Assembly: GCA_013298025.1 (NCBI GenBank)
Contig: JAAFJE010000005.1
Location: forward strand, 1 to 64,000
Length of the DNA: 64,000 nt
Reading direction: 5' to 3'
From: Cytophagales bacterium
Lineage (GTDB): Bacteria > Bacteroidota > Bacteroidia > Cytophagales > Spirosomataceae
A program made the translations under genes and the position numbers. The notes under the pieces are model-generated. The model worked only from the letters and a program-made list of their open reading frames with translations, searched no databases and was not told where the DNA came from. Below, piece after piece: positions 1-8,075 of this stretch. Position 1 is the stretch's first letter; each line of letters opens with the position of its first letter.

Positions 1-150
1 GCTTTGTATGATGAAGTTCTTGGGTTTAGTTTTTTTATCCACAATCAAATAGATGTGAACGGATTGCTCCGATTCATTGCGTTCTATTCGACTAACTATA
101 AAATGGGGGTCGATTGGTAATAACTCTGTTATTTGGTCTATAAAATCCAT
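1..150 (-). CDS. Partial transposase N-terminal region protein (ISAon1/ISL3-like), runs off the left edge
   Basis: An open frame of 50 codons starts at an ATG at 150 and is still open at base 1. The peptide begins MDFIDQITELLPIDPHF and contains SVHIYLIVDKKTKPK. This pattern (short acidic start, then an HIYL/HLYF strand followed by a charged stretch) resembles the small N-terminal protein of ISAon1-type elements, which are ISL3-like and common in Bacteroidota. Only the first third would be present, so the family assignment rests on pattern memory. It lies next to the first hairpin-repeat cluster. It could instead be another short conserved protein. Confidence 0.42.
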   Translation of the reverse strand, partial: MDFIDQITELLPIDPHFIVSRIERNESEQSVHIYLIVDKKTKPKNFIIQS

Positions 151-197
151 CGCTTTTTAGTACAAAGATAGTAAACCAAGTAATTTCATAAAGAACC

Positions 198-300
198 AAA
201 TATGATAGAGGTTTGTTGCTTACGCACAAAAAGAAAATATGATAATGGTTTGTTGCTTACGCACAGCTTGTTGGAGATAACTCCAACAAGGGCGAAAAAG
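198..300. repeat. Dispersed repeat modules: tandem K module plus S hairpin
   Basis: Two near-identical copies of a unit containing GTTTGTTGCTTACGCACA sit at 201-228 and 239-266, 38 bp apart. A perfect hairpin follows at 267-290 (stem CTTGTTGGAG, loop ATAA), then the sequence GGCGAAAA. The same unit plus hairpin recurs at 13,999-14,062, and parts recur at 860-1,010 and 13,850-13,890. The block lies directly upstream of the membrane-protein frame at 303. Confidence 0.85.
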
Positions 301-302
301 TC

Positions 303-722
303 GTGAGTATTCTGGTGGTTATTATATTGGTACAAATTTTTTATACATATTTTTTAAATGAAAAGATTATGAGAGTATTATTAATCTTGATCGAAACAAT
401 TTGTATTACAATTATTTTCTTTTTTGGTTTAGTTTTCTGTCTTTCTCTTAACATGTTCGAATACGAAACTGGTGGGAGATTTGAAAAAGAGGAAATGCTG
501 GCATACTCGATGTATGTTGTTGTCATATTCTTATTTTTAAGAGTATTAGCCCGTAATGCATCAGTAAAAATACAATCAGTAATAGTTCTATCATACCTAT
601 TTGTATTATACTATGTTCGATTTAGTGGGATGTTTACTAGCCATATTTTATCTCATTTAACAATGTTTGGTACGCTTTCTTTAATCATAATTTCGTTAAT
701 GAGTCTGTATAGACGTCCATGA
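303..722 (+). CDS. Small integral membrane protein of unknown function, wedged between repeats
   Basis: The frame encodes 139 residues, very hydrophobic, with about four predicted membrane helices (roughly residues 2-18, 23-45, 68-82 and 95-137) and one charged loop around residues 50-65 (EYETGGRFEKEE). I do not recognise the family. The GTG start at 303 lies only 2 bp beyond the end of a repeat block; an in-frame ATG at 369 is an alternative. The stop at 722 is followed within 7 bp by another repeat element. A gene bounded this tightly by repeats may be a fragment whose 5' end was replaced. Confidence 0.5.
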   Translation: MSILVVIILVQIFYTYFLNEKIMRVLLILIETICITIIFFFGLVFCLSLNMFEYETGGRFEKEEMLAYSMYVVVIFLFLRVLARNASVKIQSVIVLSYLFVLYYVRFSGMFTSHILSHLTMFGTLSLIIISLMSLYRRP

Positions 723-728
723 GTTGCC

Positions 729-863
729 CTCGCTGTTTCAAGTTTAACAACTTGGAACAATAAATCAAGTGCAGTCTCCGACTGCACCACCAGTACAACC
801 AATAGCAAAGATTGAATATTTTAGTAGGTTCAATTTGAGCAAGGTCGCAGTCGGAGACTGCTT
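729..863 (+). repeat. MITE-like hairpin element, copy A (right end missing)
   Basis: This copy carries the left terminal inverted repeat (CTCGCTGTTTCAAGTTTAAC...), the first GCAGTC hairpin (loop TCC), the conserved central spacer with the phrase AAAGATTGAATATTTTAG, and the second GCAGTC hairpin (loop GGA). It then diverges, so the right terminal repeat is absent. The full-length copies are at 13,674-13,848 and, inverted, at 40,070-40,244. Confidence 0.85.
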
Positions 864-869
864 TCCGCC

Positions 870-893
870 TTCGTTGGAGTTATCTCCAACGAA
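870..893. repeat. S hairpin with inverted loop
   Basis: Perfect 10-bp stem (TTCGTTGGAG) with loop TTAT. The equivalent hairpins at 267-290, 13,863-13,886 and 14,030-14,053 have loop ATAA, the reverse complement. It sits between element copy A and the K module. Confidence 0.8.
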
Positions 894-899
894 ACGAGC

Positions 900-1009
900 G
901 TAAGCAACTCGCCAACGATGAAACAAAAAGAAAATATGATAGAGGTTTGTTGCTTACGCACAAAAACTAAATCTTGCGTAAGCAACAAACCAATAGCATA
1001 TTTTCTTTT
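900..1009. repeat. K module with 35-bp imperfect inverted repeat
   Basis: Arms at 926-960 and 975-1,009 match at 32 of 35 positions as inverted repeats, with a 14-bp spacer. Each arm carries the GTTTGTTGCTTACGCA phrase next to AAAAGAAAATATG. A shorter inverted pair, GTAAGCAAC at 900 and GTTGCTTAC at 949, offers an alternative fold. The same left half occurs at 13,968-14,027. There is no coding potential. Confidence 0.85.
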
Positions 1010-1037
1010 CGCTTCATAAAAGGGCTTGGATAAAACA

Positions 1038-1073
1038 CCAATCGCAGATTTCGGCTAGGAAATCTGCGATTGG
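1038..1073 (-). terminator. Hairpin terminator after the DUF5606 gene
   Basis: Perfect 14-bp stem (CCAATCGCAGATTT) with an 8-nt loop, 26 bp beyond the stop of the leftward DUF5606 gene. In that direction an AT-rich stretch follows. Confidence 0.75.
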
Positions 1074-1098
1074 TAAAGAAACATCCACTTGCTTGCGA

Positions 1099-1527
1099 TT
1101 ATTCGGCAGCAACCGTACTATTGCTTTCAAAAACGCTTGGTAAGTATTGTACCAAGAGGTTGTACCAATTGATGATTTTCTTTACATCGGAAGGATACAC
1201 CCTTGTGCGGTCGAAGTTTGGAGCAACTTCGTTCAAAATGTCGTATAATTCGCTATCAGAAGCAGTTTTAGTATTGATTTCGATGTTTGACGCAAACTTT
1301 TCTTTCAACGCCATCAAAATGTCGCCAAGAGGCACAGAGCTATCTTGGTGGTCGTCCATATATACAGAGATGTCTTTCAATACTGATACTCTTGCATTTG
1401 CTCCTACAACCGAACGCTCTTTTTTGGCATCTAAACTTTCAACAATAACGCCAGTACGAGTAGGTTTTAAGATTCGGTAAAGACCACTTTTTCCTGAGAT
1501 ATTGGCGATTTCTTTGAGTAATTCCAT
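1099..1527 (-). CDS. DUF5606 domain-containing protein
   Basis: A 142-residue soluble protein. The N-terminal start MELLKEIANISGKSGLYR followed by LKPTRTGVIVESL is the hallmark of DUF5606, a Bacteroidota-restricted family of unknown function. The first 60 residues look like a small beta domain; the remainder is helical and acidic and ends with a short tail. It lies downstream of engB on the same strand (88-bp gap), so the two may be cotranscribed, although a promoter-like -7 box lies between them. No catalytic motif is visible. The assignment to the family is firm; the function is not known. Confidence 0.9.
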   Translation of the reverse strand: MELLKEIANISGKSGLYRILKPTRTGVIVESLDAKKERSVVGANARVSVLKDISVYMDDHQDSSVPLGDILMALKEKFASNIEINTKTASDSELYDILNEVAPNFDRTRVYPSDVKKIINWYNLLVQYLPSVFESNSTVAAE

Positions 1528-1555
1528 AATAAATATGTCTTATGATTTGTTTTTG

Positions 1556-1591
1556 CAAAGTTAGCTAAATAAACGGTATCGCTTGGGCAAA
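1556..1591 (-). promoter_or_regulatory. Candidate Bacteroidota-type promoter for the DUF5606 gene
   Basis: Read leftward, a TTTG at 1,591-1,588 is followed by TAACTTTG at 1,563-1,556, matching the Bacteroidota -33 TTTG and -7 TAnnTTTG boxes. The spacing of 24 bp is at the long end. The -7 box is 28 bp from the ATG. Confidence 0.4.
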
Positions 1592-1614
1592 TTTCGCTAA
1601 AATATCATTCAAGG

Positions 1615-2217
1615 CTATACTTGAAAGTCCTGATTGAGCTTTTGAATTTCAGCCAAAATGTCGTTTCTACCTGTCCCGTTAACGGACGAGCTGACAAAAT
1701 ATTGCGGTACTTCATCCCAAGTTTCTTGCATTTTTTCGATATATGCCTCCACATTTTTGCCTACAGCCGTTGGAGAAAGCTTATCGGCTTTGGTAAAGAC
1801 AATGTAAAACGGAATGCCTTTTTCGCCCAAGGTTTCCATAAAGGCGAGGTCTATTTTCTGTGGCTCGTGTCTTACATCAATCAAGACAAACGTGCACACC
1901 AAATTGCTACGCAATGAGAGGTAGTCCATAATCATTTTTTCAAATTTCTCTCGCTCTGTTTTACTCACTTTGGCGTAGCCGTAGCCGGGCAAATCGACCA
2001 AATACCATTGTTGATTGATAGAGAAATGATTGATGAGTTGGGTTTTGCCAGGTACTTGCGACGTTTTCGCCAAGTCTTTCTTTTGTACCAAAGAATTAAT
2101 TAACGATGATTTGCCAACGTTAGAACGCCCAATAAAGGCATACTCAGGTTTATCGGGTTTGGGGCATTTGCTATATTCCGAGTTGCTCATCAGGAATTTT
2201 GCTTCTACTATTTTCAT
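1615..2217 (-). CDS. engB: Ribosome biogenesis GTPase EngB/YihA/YsxC
   Basis: A 200-residue TRAFAC-class GTPase needed for assembly of the large ribosomal subunit. Visible G motifs are G1 GRSNVGKSS at residues 30-38, the switch I region PGKTQLIN around 56-63, G3 DLPG at 75-78 and G4 TKAD at 142-145. The length matches the family (about 200). The ATG start is immediately upstream of the conserved KIVEAKFLMS beginning. Its 3' neighbour on the same strand is DUF5606. Confidence 0.97.
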   Translation of the reverse strand: MKIVEAKFLMSNSEYSKCPKPDKPEYAFIGRSNVGKSSLINSLVQKKDLAKTSQVPGKTQLINHFSINQQWYLVDLPGYGYAKVSKTEREKFEKMIMDYLSLRSNLVCTFVLIDVRHEPQKIDLAFMETLGEKGIPFYIVFTKADKLSPTAVGKNVEAYIEKMQETWDEVPQYFVSSSVNGTGRNDILAEIQKLNQDFQV

Positions 2218-2653
2218 CGTTTGTGTATTTTTTAGTAAATATCTAGGACTTAATGCCCTGAATATTCGATATTCGTAATATTTAATGAAGAATGTAATGA
2301 ATATTTATTGGCAAGTTTTGGTATTGCAATGCAAATTTACATAACTTTATAACATATCCGTTCTAAGGGCTGGGCTTAGGCTTATTTTATATGAAACACT
2401 TGTAAAAGACCTGCCATCAACAACGGTCTGAACAGCTTTTTAAAATAAAGTTCTATTGCTTTCTTTCTTAAAATAATACAATTATTCACAACAAAGCCTA
2501 CAGGATTATTCTCCGCCATTCATTATTTTTATGATAAAAGGGCTATCGAAGAAAAAAAGAAAGTGTTGAGCGAAAATTCGATTGTACCTACAACAGTGAA
2601 GAATTAACATTTGTATTTATTTATAACCCATAAAAAACTGAAATTTTCTAACC
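2218..2653. other. Intergenic region without a gene
   Basis: 436 bp between the divergent engB and the repeat-protein gene. The sequence is AT-rich with no convincing frame, hairpin or repeat. It presumably holds both promoters, but I could not place a clear -33/-7 pair. Confidence 0.5.
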
Positions 2654-4870
2654 ATGAAAGAAAATTACTCCCCGCTGTTGTTCTTAACGGCTGCTATAAC
2701 ATTGGGTTCGTCGAGTGTATTTGCTCAAAATGACCTACCTCCGAATGCCGTCAATGGTAAATGTTATGCCAAATGTCTAAAGCCCGCACAATTTACTACT
2801 AAAAATCAGCAATTTGTTGCCAAAGAATCAGGAAAACTCCTCAACGTTGTGCCTGCGGTATTGGGTGCAGGTTCTAAAACGATAGTTGTAAAAGAAGCTG
2901 CTAAAAAACTCGACGTAGTACCGGCTGCTTATAAAACTGTTACAGAGCAAATCTTGGCGAAAGAAGCAGGAAAAACAGTTTCGGTCATTCCGGCGGTGTA
3001 TAAAACCGAATCGGAAACCATTTTGGTAAAAGAAGCTTCTAAAAAGCTAGAGGTTGTACCTGCTCAGTACAAAACCCTTACCGAAAAAATCTTTGTAGGC
3101 GGATGCCCTACAGGTTCTTATATGGCAGGAACTTGGGACAATGCCAAGCGTGCTTTCGTCAAAGCCGATGGTGCTGTAGTAACGGGTTCGCCGTGTAAAA
3201 AATTAGAGGTTGTACCAGCCGTATTGAAAACCGAAACCGAACAATACGTAGCCAAAGCAGCGTCTAAAACTTATACAATTGTACCTGCGGTGTATAAAAC
3301 CGTAACCGAACAATACACCGTAAAGCCTGCTTATACTCGTATAGAGGTTTTACCAGCCGAGTTCAAAACTGTAACCGAACAAGTATTGGTAAAAGAAGCA
3401 TCGAAAGTACTATCGGTGATTCCAGCTACTTTCAAAAAAGTAACAGAAAAAAGATTAGTAAAAGAAGCATCGAAGGTATTAACACCTAATGCTTTTACTT
3501 ACAAAACCGTTACAGAACAAATTTTGGTCAAAGAAGCAACCAAGAAATTAGAGGTTGTGCCAGCGGCTTATAAAACCGTTACCGAACAAGTATTGATTAA
3601 AGATGCGGTAAAAACCTTGGTGACAACGCCACCAGTGTATGAAACTATCACTGAAAAGGTAAAAATCAGAGATGAATATACCAAATACGAGCGTGGTAAA
3701 GCCGATCCTTCTTGTCTTTCTGCCAATCCCGAAGATTGTAGAATTTTGTGTTTGGTGACTGTTCCTGCTGAATATAAAGTTATTACCAAACAAGTAGTGA
3801 AAATCCCAGCAGGCGTAAAAGAGGTAGTTACACCAGCCCAATACACAACAGTTACACGTCAAATTTTAGCATCGCCAGCTACGGTAAAAGAAACGGTGAT
3901 TCCTGCCGAATACAAAACCGTAACGAAACAATTGTTGGTTGCACCAGCTACATTGGCTTCTGCTAAAGATATTGTAGCCGAATACGAAACGTATGAAAAA
4001 GAGGTGGTTGACCAACCTGCCAAAGTGGTAGAAAAAGAAATTCCTGCCGAGTACAAAACTATCTCGAAAGTGGTATTCACTAAGCAAGCTACTTCTCGTA
4101 TCACAGACATCCCTGCCGAATATGCTAGTGTATCGAAACAAGTGCTTGTAAAAGACGCTGAGGTAAAAGAACAAGTGATTCCAGCAGTGTATGCTTCTCG
4201 CACAAAACAAACGGTAGTTTCGCCAGCTAAAACGGTTGAAGTAGATGCCCCAACGCCTTGCGTAGCACCGGGTACAGTAGCTAGTGCCGAATACGCCAAT
4301 GCTAAATTGCCTGCGGGCCAAAGTTGCTATCAGGTTTATACCAAAGAGGTGGTAGCTGCTCCTGCTACAACCCGTGAAATAGTTGTACCAGCCGTGTATG
4401 CTACTCGTACTAAACAAGTATTGGTTTCGCCTGCTACAACCAAAGTAACCGATGTGCCTGCTCAGTACGCTACTATCACGAAGCAATTGTTGGCTTCTGG
4501 TCCTAAAACTACAGAAACTGAAATCCCATCAGAATCGAAAGCGATTGCTCAAACGCTTGTAACAACACCAGCGAAAACAACCGAAAAAATAATTCCTGCG
4601 GAGTATGGCAATTATACTACTACAGTAAAAGTTTCGGATGAAACGTATTCCGACTGGGTAGAGATTCTTTGTGGCGATAAAATGACCATAAGCAAAGTGG
4701 CTCAAATCCAAAAAGCCTTAAAAGCGAAAGGTTATGACCCCGGTACAGCAAGCGATGTGCTTACGCCAAAAACAAGAGCGGCTTTACTCAAATTCCAAAA
4801 AGATAACAACTTGCCACAAGGTAACGTCAATATCGAAACATTGAAAGCGTTGGGTATCAGCGAAAACTAA
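2654..4870 (+). CDS. Secreted repeat protein with C-terminal peptidoglycan-binding domain
   Basis: A 738-residue protein with a Sec signal peptide (residues 1-24, ending SSVFAQ). The body consists of about 23 copies of a short unit of roughly 20-26 residues, pattern KEASKKLEVVPAxYKTVTEQ, in which the VPAxYKTV core is constant and the linker varies. Three cysteine-bearing insertions interrupt the array (near residues 150-182, 340-375 and 530-565). The last 60 residues form a PG_binding_1 domain (VAQIQKALKAKGYDPG..LTPKTRAALLKFQKDNNLP). This suggests a periplasmic protein that holds on to murein and extends a fibrous or beta-solenoid-like stalk. Similar VPAxYKT repeats occur in uncharacterised bacterial proteins; the function is unknown. 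It is monocistronic, with a strong terminator downstream. Confidence 0.85.
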   Translation: MKENYSPLLFLTAAITLGSSSVFAQNDLPPNAVNGKCYAKCLKPAQFTTKNQQFVAKESGKLLNVVPAVLGAGSKTIVVKEAAKKLDVVPAAYKTVTEQILAKEAGKTVSVIPAVYKTESETILVKEASKKLEVVPAQYKTLTEKIFVGGCPTGSYMAGTWDNAKRAFVKADGAVVTGSPCKKLEVVPAVLKTETEQYVAKAASKTYTIVPAVYKTVTEQYTVKPAYTRIEVLPAEFKTVTEQVLVKEASKVLSVIPATFKKVTEKRLVKEASKVLTPNAFTYKTVTEQILVKEATKKLEVVPAAYKTVTEQVLIKDAVKTLVTTPPVYETITEKVKIRDEYTKYERGKADPSCLSANPEDCRILCLVTVPAEYKVITKQVVKIPAGVKEVVTPAQYTTVTRQILASPATVKETVIPAEYKTVTKQLLVAPATLASAKDIVAEYETYEKEVVDQPAKVVEKEIPAEYKTISKVVFTKQATSRITDIPAEYASVSKQVLVKDAEVKEQVIPAVYASRTKQTVVSPAKTVEVDAPTPCVAPGTVASAEYANAKLPAGQSCYQVYTKEVVAAPATTREIVVPAVYATRTKQVLVSPATTKVTDVPAQYATITKQLLASGPKTTETEIPSESKAIAQTLVTTPAKTTEKIIPAEYGNYTTTVKVSDETYSDWVEILCGDKMTISKVAQIQKALKAKGYDPGTASDVLTPKTRAALLKFQKDNNLPQGNVNIETLKALGISEN

Positions 4871-4935
4871 GAGCAAACCTAGCGGTGATTGCACAGTGTA
4901 TCATCCTAAAGTCTTGTGTTTATGATACTTCATTC

Positions 4936-4969
4936 AAAAATACTACTCAGCCCACTGAGTAGTATTTTT
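4936..4969. terminator. Rho-independent terminator after the repeat-protein gene
   Basis: Perfect 15-bp stem (AAAAATACTACTCAG), loop CCCA, ending in a T-run. Its position argues against starting the next gene at the in-frame ATG at 4,916, because the hairpin would then be inside the coding region. Confidence 0.9.
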
Positions 4970-4987
4970 GTTTTACCTGTATGCACT

Positions 4988-5407
4988 ATGAAAAAAATGT
5001 TATTGATAGGGCTTTTTTGCACATCGTTGTCAAGCAAAACAGCGGCCCAACAAATACTGGCTGCTGCTTTTTATGACTATAGTTTCGAGGTTTTGTTGAA
5101 ACAAGCAACAAAACAACATAAGCCTATTTTACTATTTTTCACGGCCAATTGGTGTCAGCCTTGTCAACAACTGAAGGCAAGTTCTTTTTCAAACGAAACC
5201 GTGGCTTCTGTCATAAGCCTTAAATATATGGCAAAAATGGTTGATGTAGAACAATTTGTCGGAATGGACATCGCCGACTTGCACCAAGTTCGACAATACC
5301 CCACTATACTGCTGCTCAACAAAGAAGGGAAAGAAATCTTGCGTTTGAAGGGATATTATCCGCCCAGTTATCTCTTGAAGGTATTACTAGACAATCAGAC
5401 TAAATAA
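4988..5407 (+). CDS. Periplasmic thioredoxin-fold protein
   Basis: 139 residues from the ATG at 4,988, giving a normal signal peptide (MKKMLLIGLFCTSLSSKTAAQ). The longer frame from 4,916 would run through the upstream terminator and is rejected. The active-site motif WCQPC is at residues 55-59, and the cis-proline context YPTILLLNKEGKE is present. The fold resembles thioredoxin-like DUF255/TlpA-type proteins that reduce disulfides or act as chaperones outside the cytoplasm. The substrate is unknown. Confidence 0.85.
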   Translation: MKKMLLIGLFCTSLSSKTAAQQILAAAFYDYSFEVLLKQATKQHKPILLFFTANWCQPCQQLKASSFSNETVASVISLKYMAKMVDVEQFVGMDIADLHQVRQYPTILLLNKEGKEILRLKGYYPPSYLLKVLLDNQTK

Positions 5408-5587
5408 GTCTATTCGGATGAAATGAGTGCTACCGAATAATAATGATACCTAGCTTTCAGTAGCTTTTGCTCTCTATTTTTTTCAAAATAACATTAATAA
5501 TGATTAAAGAAGTAAAAGAGTGATAAATATATAGAAATACATTGTTATATTTACCAGTCTTAATCTTTTATCAACCTTTACACTTTC

Positions 5588-6793
5588 ATGAAAAAAAAAC
5601 TAATATTTCTCCTATGCTTCTTTTGCCTCAGCACGTATGTTCAAGCCCAACGACTTTACCTTGATGGCTATGTTGTCACCAATGCAGGTGATACCCTCAA
5701 AGGTAAAATTGACAATAAAAATTGGGTTCAAACACCGCAATTGATTCGCTTCTCGTCACCTGCTTTGGGTGAAATAGACTACAAAGTCGATGATATTCAG
5801 GGGTTTGGCATTACAAATGAGGTAGTATTTGTGCGTAAAAAAACGGATTTAGATGTTTCGCCTTATGCCTTGAGTAAATTACTCACAACAGCCGAACGAA
5901 TCATTGTAAAAGACACAACGCTATTGCTTCGCCAGATTGTAAAAGGACGCTTGAGCTTATTTTATACCAAAGATAAGCAAGAAAAAAATCACTATTTTAT
6001 CCAAAAGTTCGATGAGCCAGTAGCCGAATTGGTTGACCACCATTTTCTTAAAACAATTGATGGGCGACAATTCAACGCCCATTGGGATTTGTATAACCAG
6101 CAATTATTGCAATTGTGCCAAGACTGCTCTTTGTATGAAGGAAAAGCTTTTAAGTATTCTTTCGACGAATCAACCCTTACCTCTTTGATTTTGGCATACA
6201 ACCGTTTCTTTGGTGATAATAAGCCCACTATAGCCTCGAAAAAAGAAAAATTTAAAATGAATTTTTGCCTCAAAGCTGGGGTTAGTAGCTATGCTTATCA
6301 GGTTGATAGCTACGATTATTATGCGACTCGTTTTGAAAAATCTGGTTTGATTGCCTACAGTATTGGCGGAGGATTGTTGACAGAATTGCCTTCTTTTCGT
6401 CGTAAGCTTGGTTTTAGCCTTGATGTGTTATATACTGTATATAAAGAAGGCCTTGCACTCAATGCCAACTATTTACCCATGACCAACAAATCTTATTTAG
6501 GGTTGTATCTTACCCCTGCTTATTCGCTCTATAAAAATATTCCCAAACAACTTGATATGTTTGTAGAAGCAGGTGCTTCTATAGAAGTTCCTTTAAATAA
6601 GCTTAATAATAACTTTTTTGAGGAAGGAATGGGGGCTATGTACGGATATACTTTTGGTGTAGGATGTAAAGTGAAAAGGATGAGAGTATCCTTAGATTAT
6701 TATACCAATAATGCAGGTCTGCAAATATTCGTGAAGATTGGAGGAAACATCAATCGTTGGGGACTTAATGTGAGTTATGCGTTAGGGAAATAA
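5588..6793 (+). CDS. Exported outer-membrane beta-barrel-like protein
   Basis: 401 residues with a signal peptide (MKKKLIFLLCFFCLSTYVQAQ). It begins with the motif GYVVTNAGDTLKGKI, typical of a family of Bacteroidota exported proteins that carry this small domain before a PorT-like barrel. The C-terminal half (about 225-401) alternates hydrophobic and polar residues and ends in RWGLNVSYALGK, consistent with an eight-stranded barrel. No enzymatic motif is seen. It is monocistronic, with its own terminator. The molecular role is unknown. Confidence 0.75.
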   Translation: MKKKLIFLLCFFCLSTYVQAQRLYLDGYVVTNAGDTLKGKIDNKNWVQTPQLIRFSSPALGEIDYKVDDIQGFGITNEVVFVRKKTDLDVSPYALSKLLTTAERIIVKDTTLLLRQIVKGRLSLFYTKDKQEKNHYFIQKFDEPVAELVDHHFLKTIDGRQFNAHWDLYNQQLLQLCQDCSLYEGKAFKYSFDESTLTSLILAYNRFFGDNKPTIASKKEKFKMNFCLKAGVSSYAYQVDSYDYYATRFEKSGLIAYSIGGGLLTELPSFRRKLGFSLDVLYTVYKEGLALNANYLPMTNKSYLGLYLTPAYSLYKNIPKQLDMFVEAGASIEVPLNKLNNNFFEEGMGAMYGYTFGVGCKVKRMRVSLDYYTNNAGLQIFVKIGGNINRWGLNVSYALGK

Positions 6794-6832
6794 ATACACG
6801 ATATACCCAAGCCCCTTGGCGGATTAATTCGT

Positions 6833-6880
6833 AAATATGGTGCAAGTACCAGCGTTTTTAGCGATATTTGCACCATATTT
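6833..6880 (+). terminator. Hairpin terminator between the beta-barrel gene and hemE
   Basis: 13-bp perfect stem (AAATATGGTGCAA at 6,833-6,845 pairing with 6,868-6,880), 22-nt loop, followed by a T-rich tail. Confidence 0.75.
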
Positions 6881-6916
6881 TGCTTTATTCCATAATGAAT
6901 AAAGCCTTGGCAAGCA

Positions 6917-7948
6917 ATGGAACATTTACAAAACGATTTATTACTCAGAGCGGCTCGTGGCGAGCAAGTAGAACGTGTACCTGTATGGATGATGCGTCAG
7001 GCTGGTAGAATATTGGCAGAATACCGTGCTGTGCGTGCAAAAGCCGGCAGCTTTATTAAACTGGCTACTACGCCCGAATTGGCCGCCGAAGTGACAATCC
7101 AACCTGTTGACATCCTTGGTGTTGATGCGGCTATTATCTTTTCTGATATATTGGTTGTGCCAGAAGCAATGGGGCTACCTTATATTATGGAAGAAAAAGT
7201 AGGCCCTATTTTTCCTACAACCATTCAATCTATGGCAGATGTAGAACAGTTGCTTGTGCCAGACCCTCACGAAAAATTAGCGTATGTCATAGATGCCATC
7301 AAAATTGTTAAACAAGAACTCAACGGACGTGTGCCTTTGATTGGCTTTGCGGGTGCTCCTTTTACTTTATTATGCTACATGATAGAAGGAAAAGGCTCTA
7401 AAACCTTCTCGAAAGCGAAAAAAGCCTTGTATTCAGAAGAGGTACTTTCTCACGCTTTGCTACAAAAAATTACCGATACCACCATCGCTTACCTCAAAGC
7501 ACAAATTGCGGCTGGGGCCAATATCGTGCAAATCTTCGATTCTTGGGCTGGTATTCTTTCTCCCGAACAATACCGTACTTATTCGTTGCCGTATATTGCA
7601 CAAATTTGTGATGCTATTACAGAAGTACCTGTAACCGTATTTGCGAAAGGTGCTTTCTTCGCAAGGGAAGATATGGGTAAATTGAACTGCGAAACCATTG
7701 GCTTAGATTGGAACATGGACATCGCCGAATCTCGCCGACTCATTGGCAACAGCAAAACACTACAAGGCAACCTAGACCCTTGTGTGCTGTATGCTTCTTA
7801 CGACGAAATCAAAAAGCATACCATTACGATAATTGAGCAGTTTGGTACGCAACGTTATATAGCCAACCTTGGGCATGGCGTGTATCCCGACACAGACCCC
7901 GATAAGGTGAAATGCTTTATTGATACGGTGAAAGGATATGGCTTGTAA
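6917..7948 (+). CDS. hemE: Uroporphyrinogen decarboxylase
   Basis: 343 residues, normal for HemE. The enzyme removes the four acetate carboxyls of uroporphyrinogen III to give coproporphyrinogen III in heme synthesis. The N-terminal signature [11 protein letters not shown] (around residues 21-31) carries the substrate-binding arginines. [16 protein letters not shown], the aspartate-containing [10 protein letters not shown] loop and the C-terminal [11 protein letters not shown] are all intact. It is cytoplasmic and stands alone here without other hem genes. A shared bidirectional terminator follows. Confidence 0.98.
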   Translation: MEHLQNDLLLRAARGEQVERVPVWMMRQAGRILAEYRAVRAKAGSFIKLATTPELAAEVTIQPVDILGVDAAIIFSDILVVPEAMGLPYIMEEKVGPIFPTTIQSMADVEQLLVPDPHEKLAYVIDAIKIVKQELNGRVPLIGFAGAPFTLLCYMIEGKGSKTFSKAKKALYSEEVLSHALLQKITDTTIAYLKAQIAAGANIVQIFDSWAGILSPEQYRTYSLPYIAQICDAITEVPVTVFAKGAFFAREDMGKLNCETIGLDWNMDIAESRRLIGNSKTLQGNLDPCVLYASYDEIKKHTITIIEQFGTQRYIANLGHGVYPDTDPDKVKCFIDTVKGYGL

Positions 7949-7981
7949 GCTTAACTAGCCGAACGGAGGAACGCCAAAACG

Positions 7982-8035
7982 ATTGATTTCGGAAATACAA
8001 AAAATACCTTGATTTACTGTATTTCCGAAATCAAT
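7982..8035. terminator. Bidirectional terminator between hemE and a convergent gene
   Basis: Perfect 18-bp stem (ATTGATTTCGGAAATACA at 7,982-7,999 with 8,018-8,035). It is placed between two convergent genes. Confidence 0.85.
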
Positions 8036-8075
8036 GCTCTTCAATCTTTCATAGCTTGGTATTCACTTGGGAAGG

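Noticed and set aside
198-300. Tandem repeats that could be a CRISPR array
   Set aside because: Only two units, 38 bp apart, with a spacer of about 10 bp, no cas genes, and the same unit recurs singly at other places.
3548-4486. Long antisense frames across the repeat-protein gene
   Set aside because: They mirror the repetitive codons of the sense gene, have no family resemblance, and the sense frame has a signal peptide and a known C-terminal domain.
4916-4987. Upstream ATG for the thioredoxin-like gene
   Set aside because: It would place a perfect terminator hairpin inside the coding region; the ATG at 4,988 begins a normal signal peptide.
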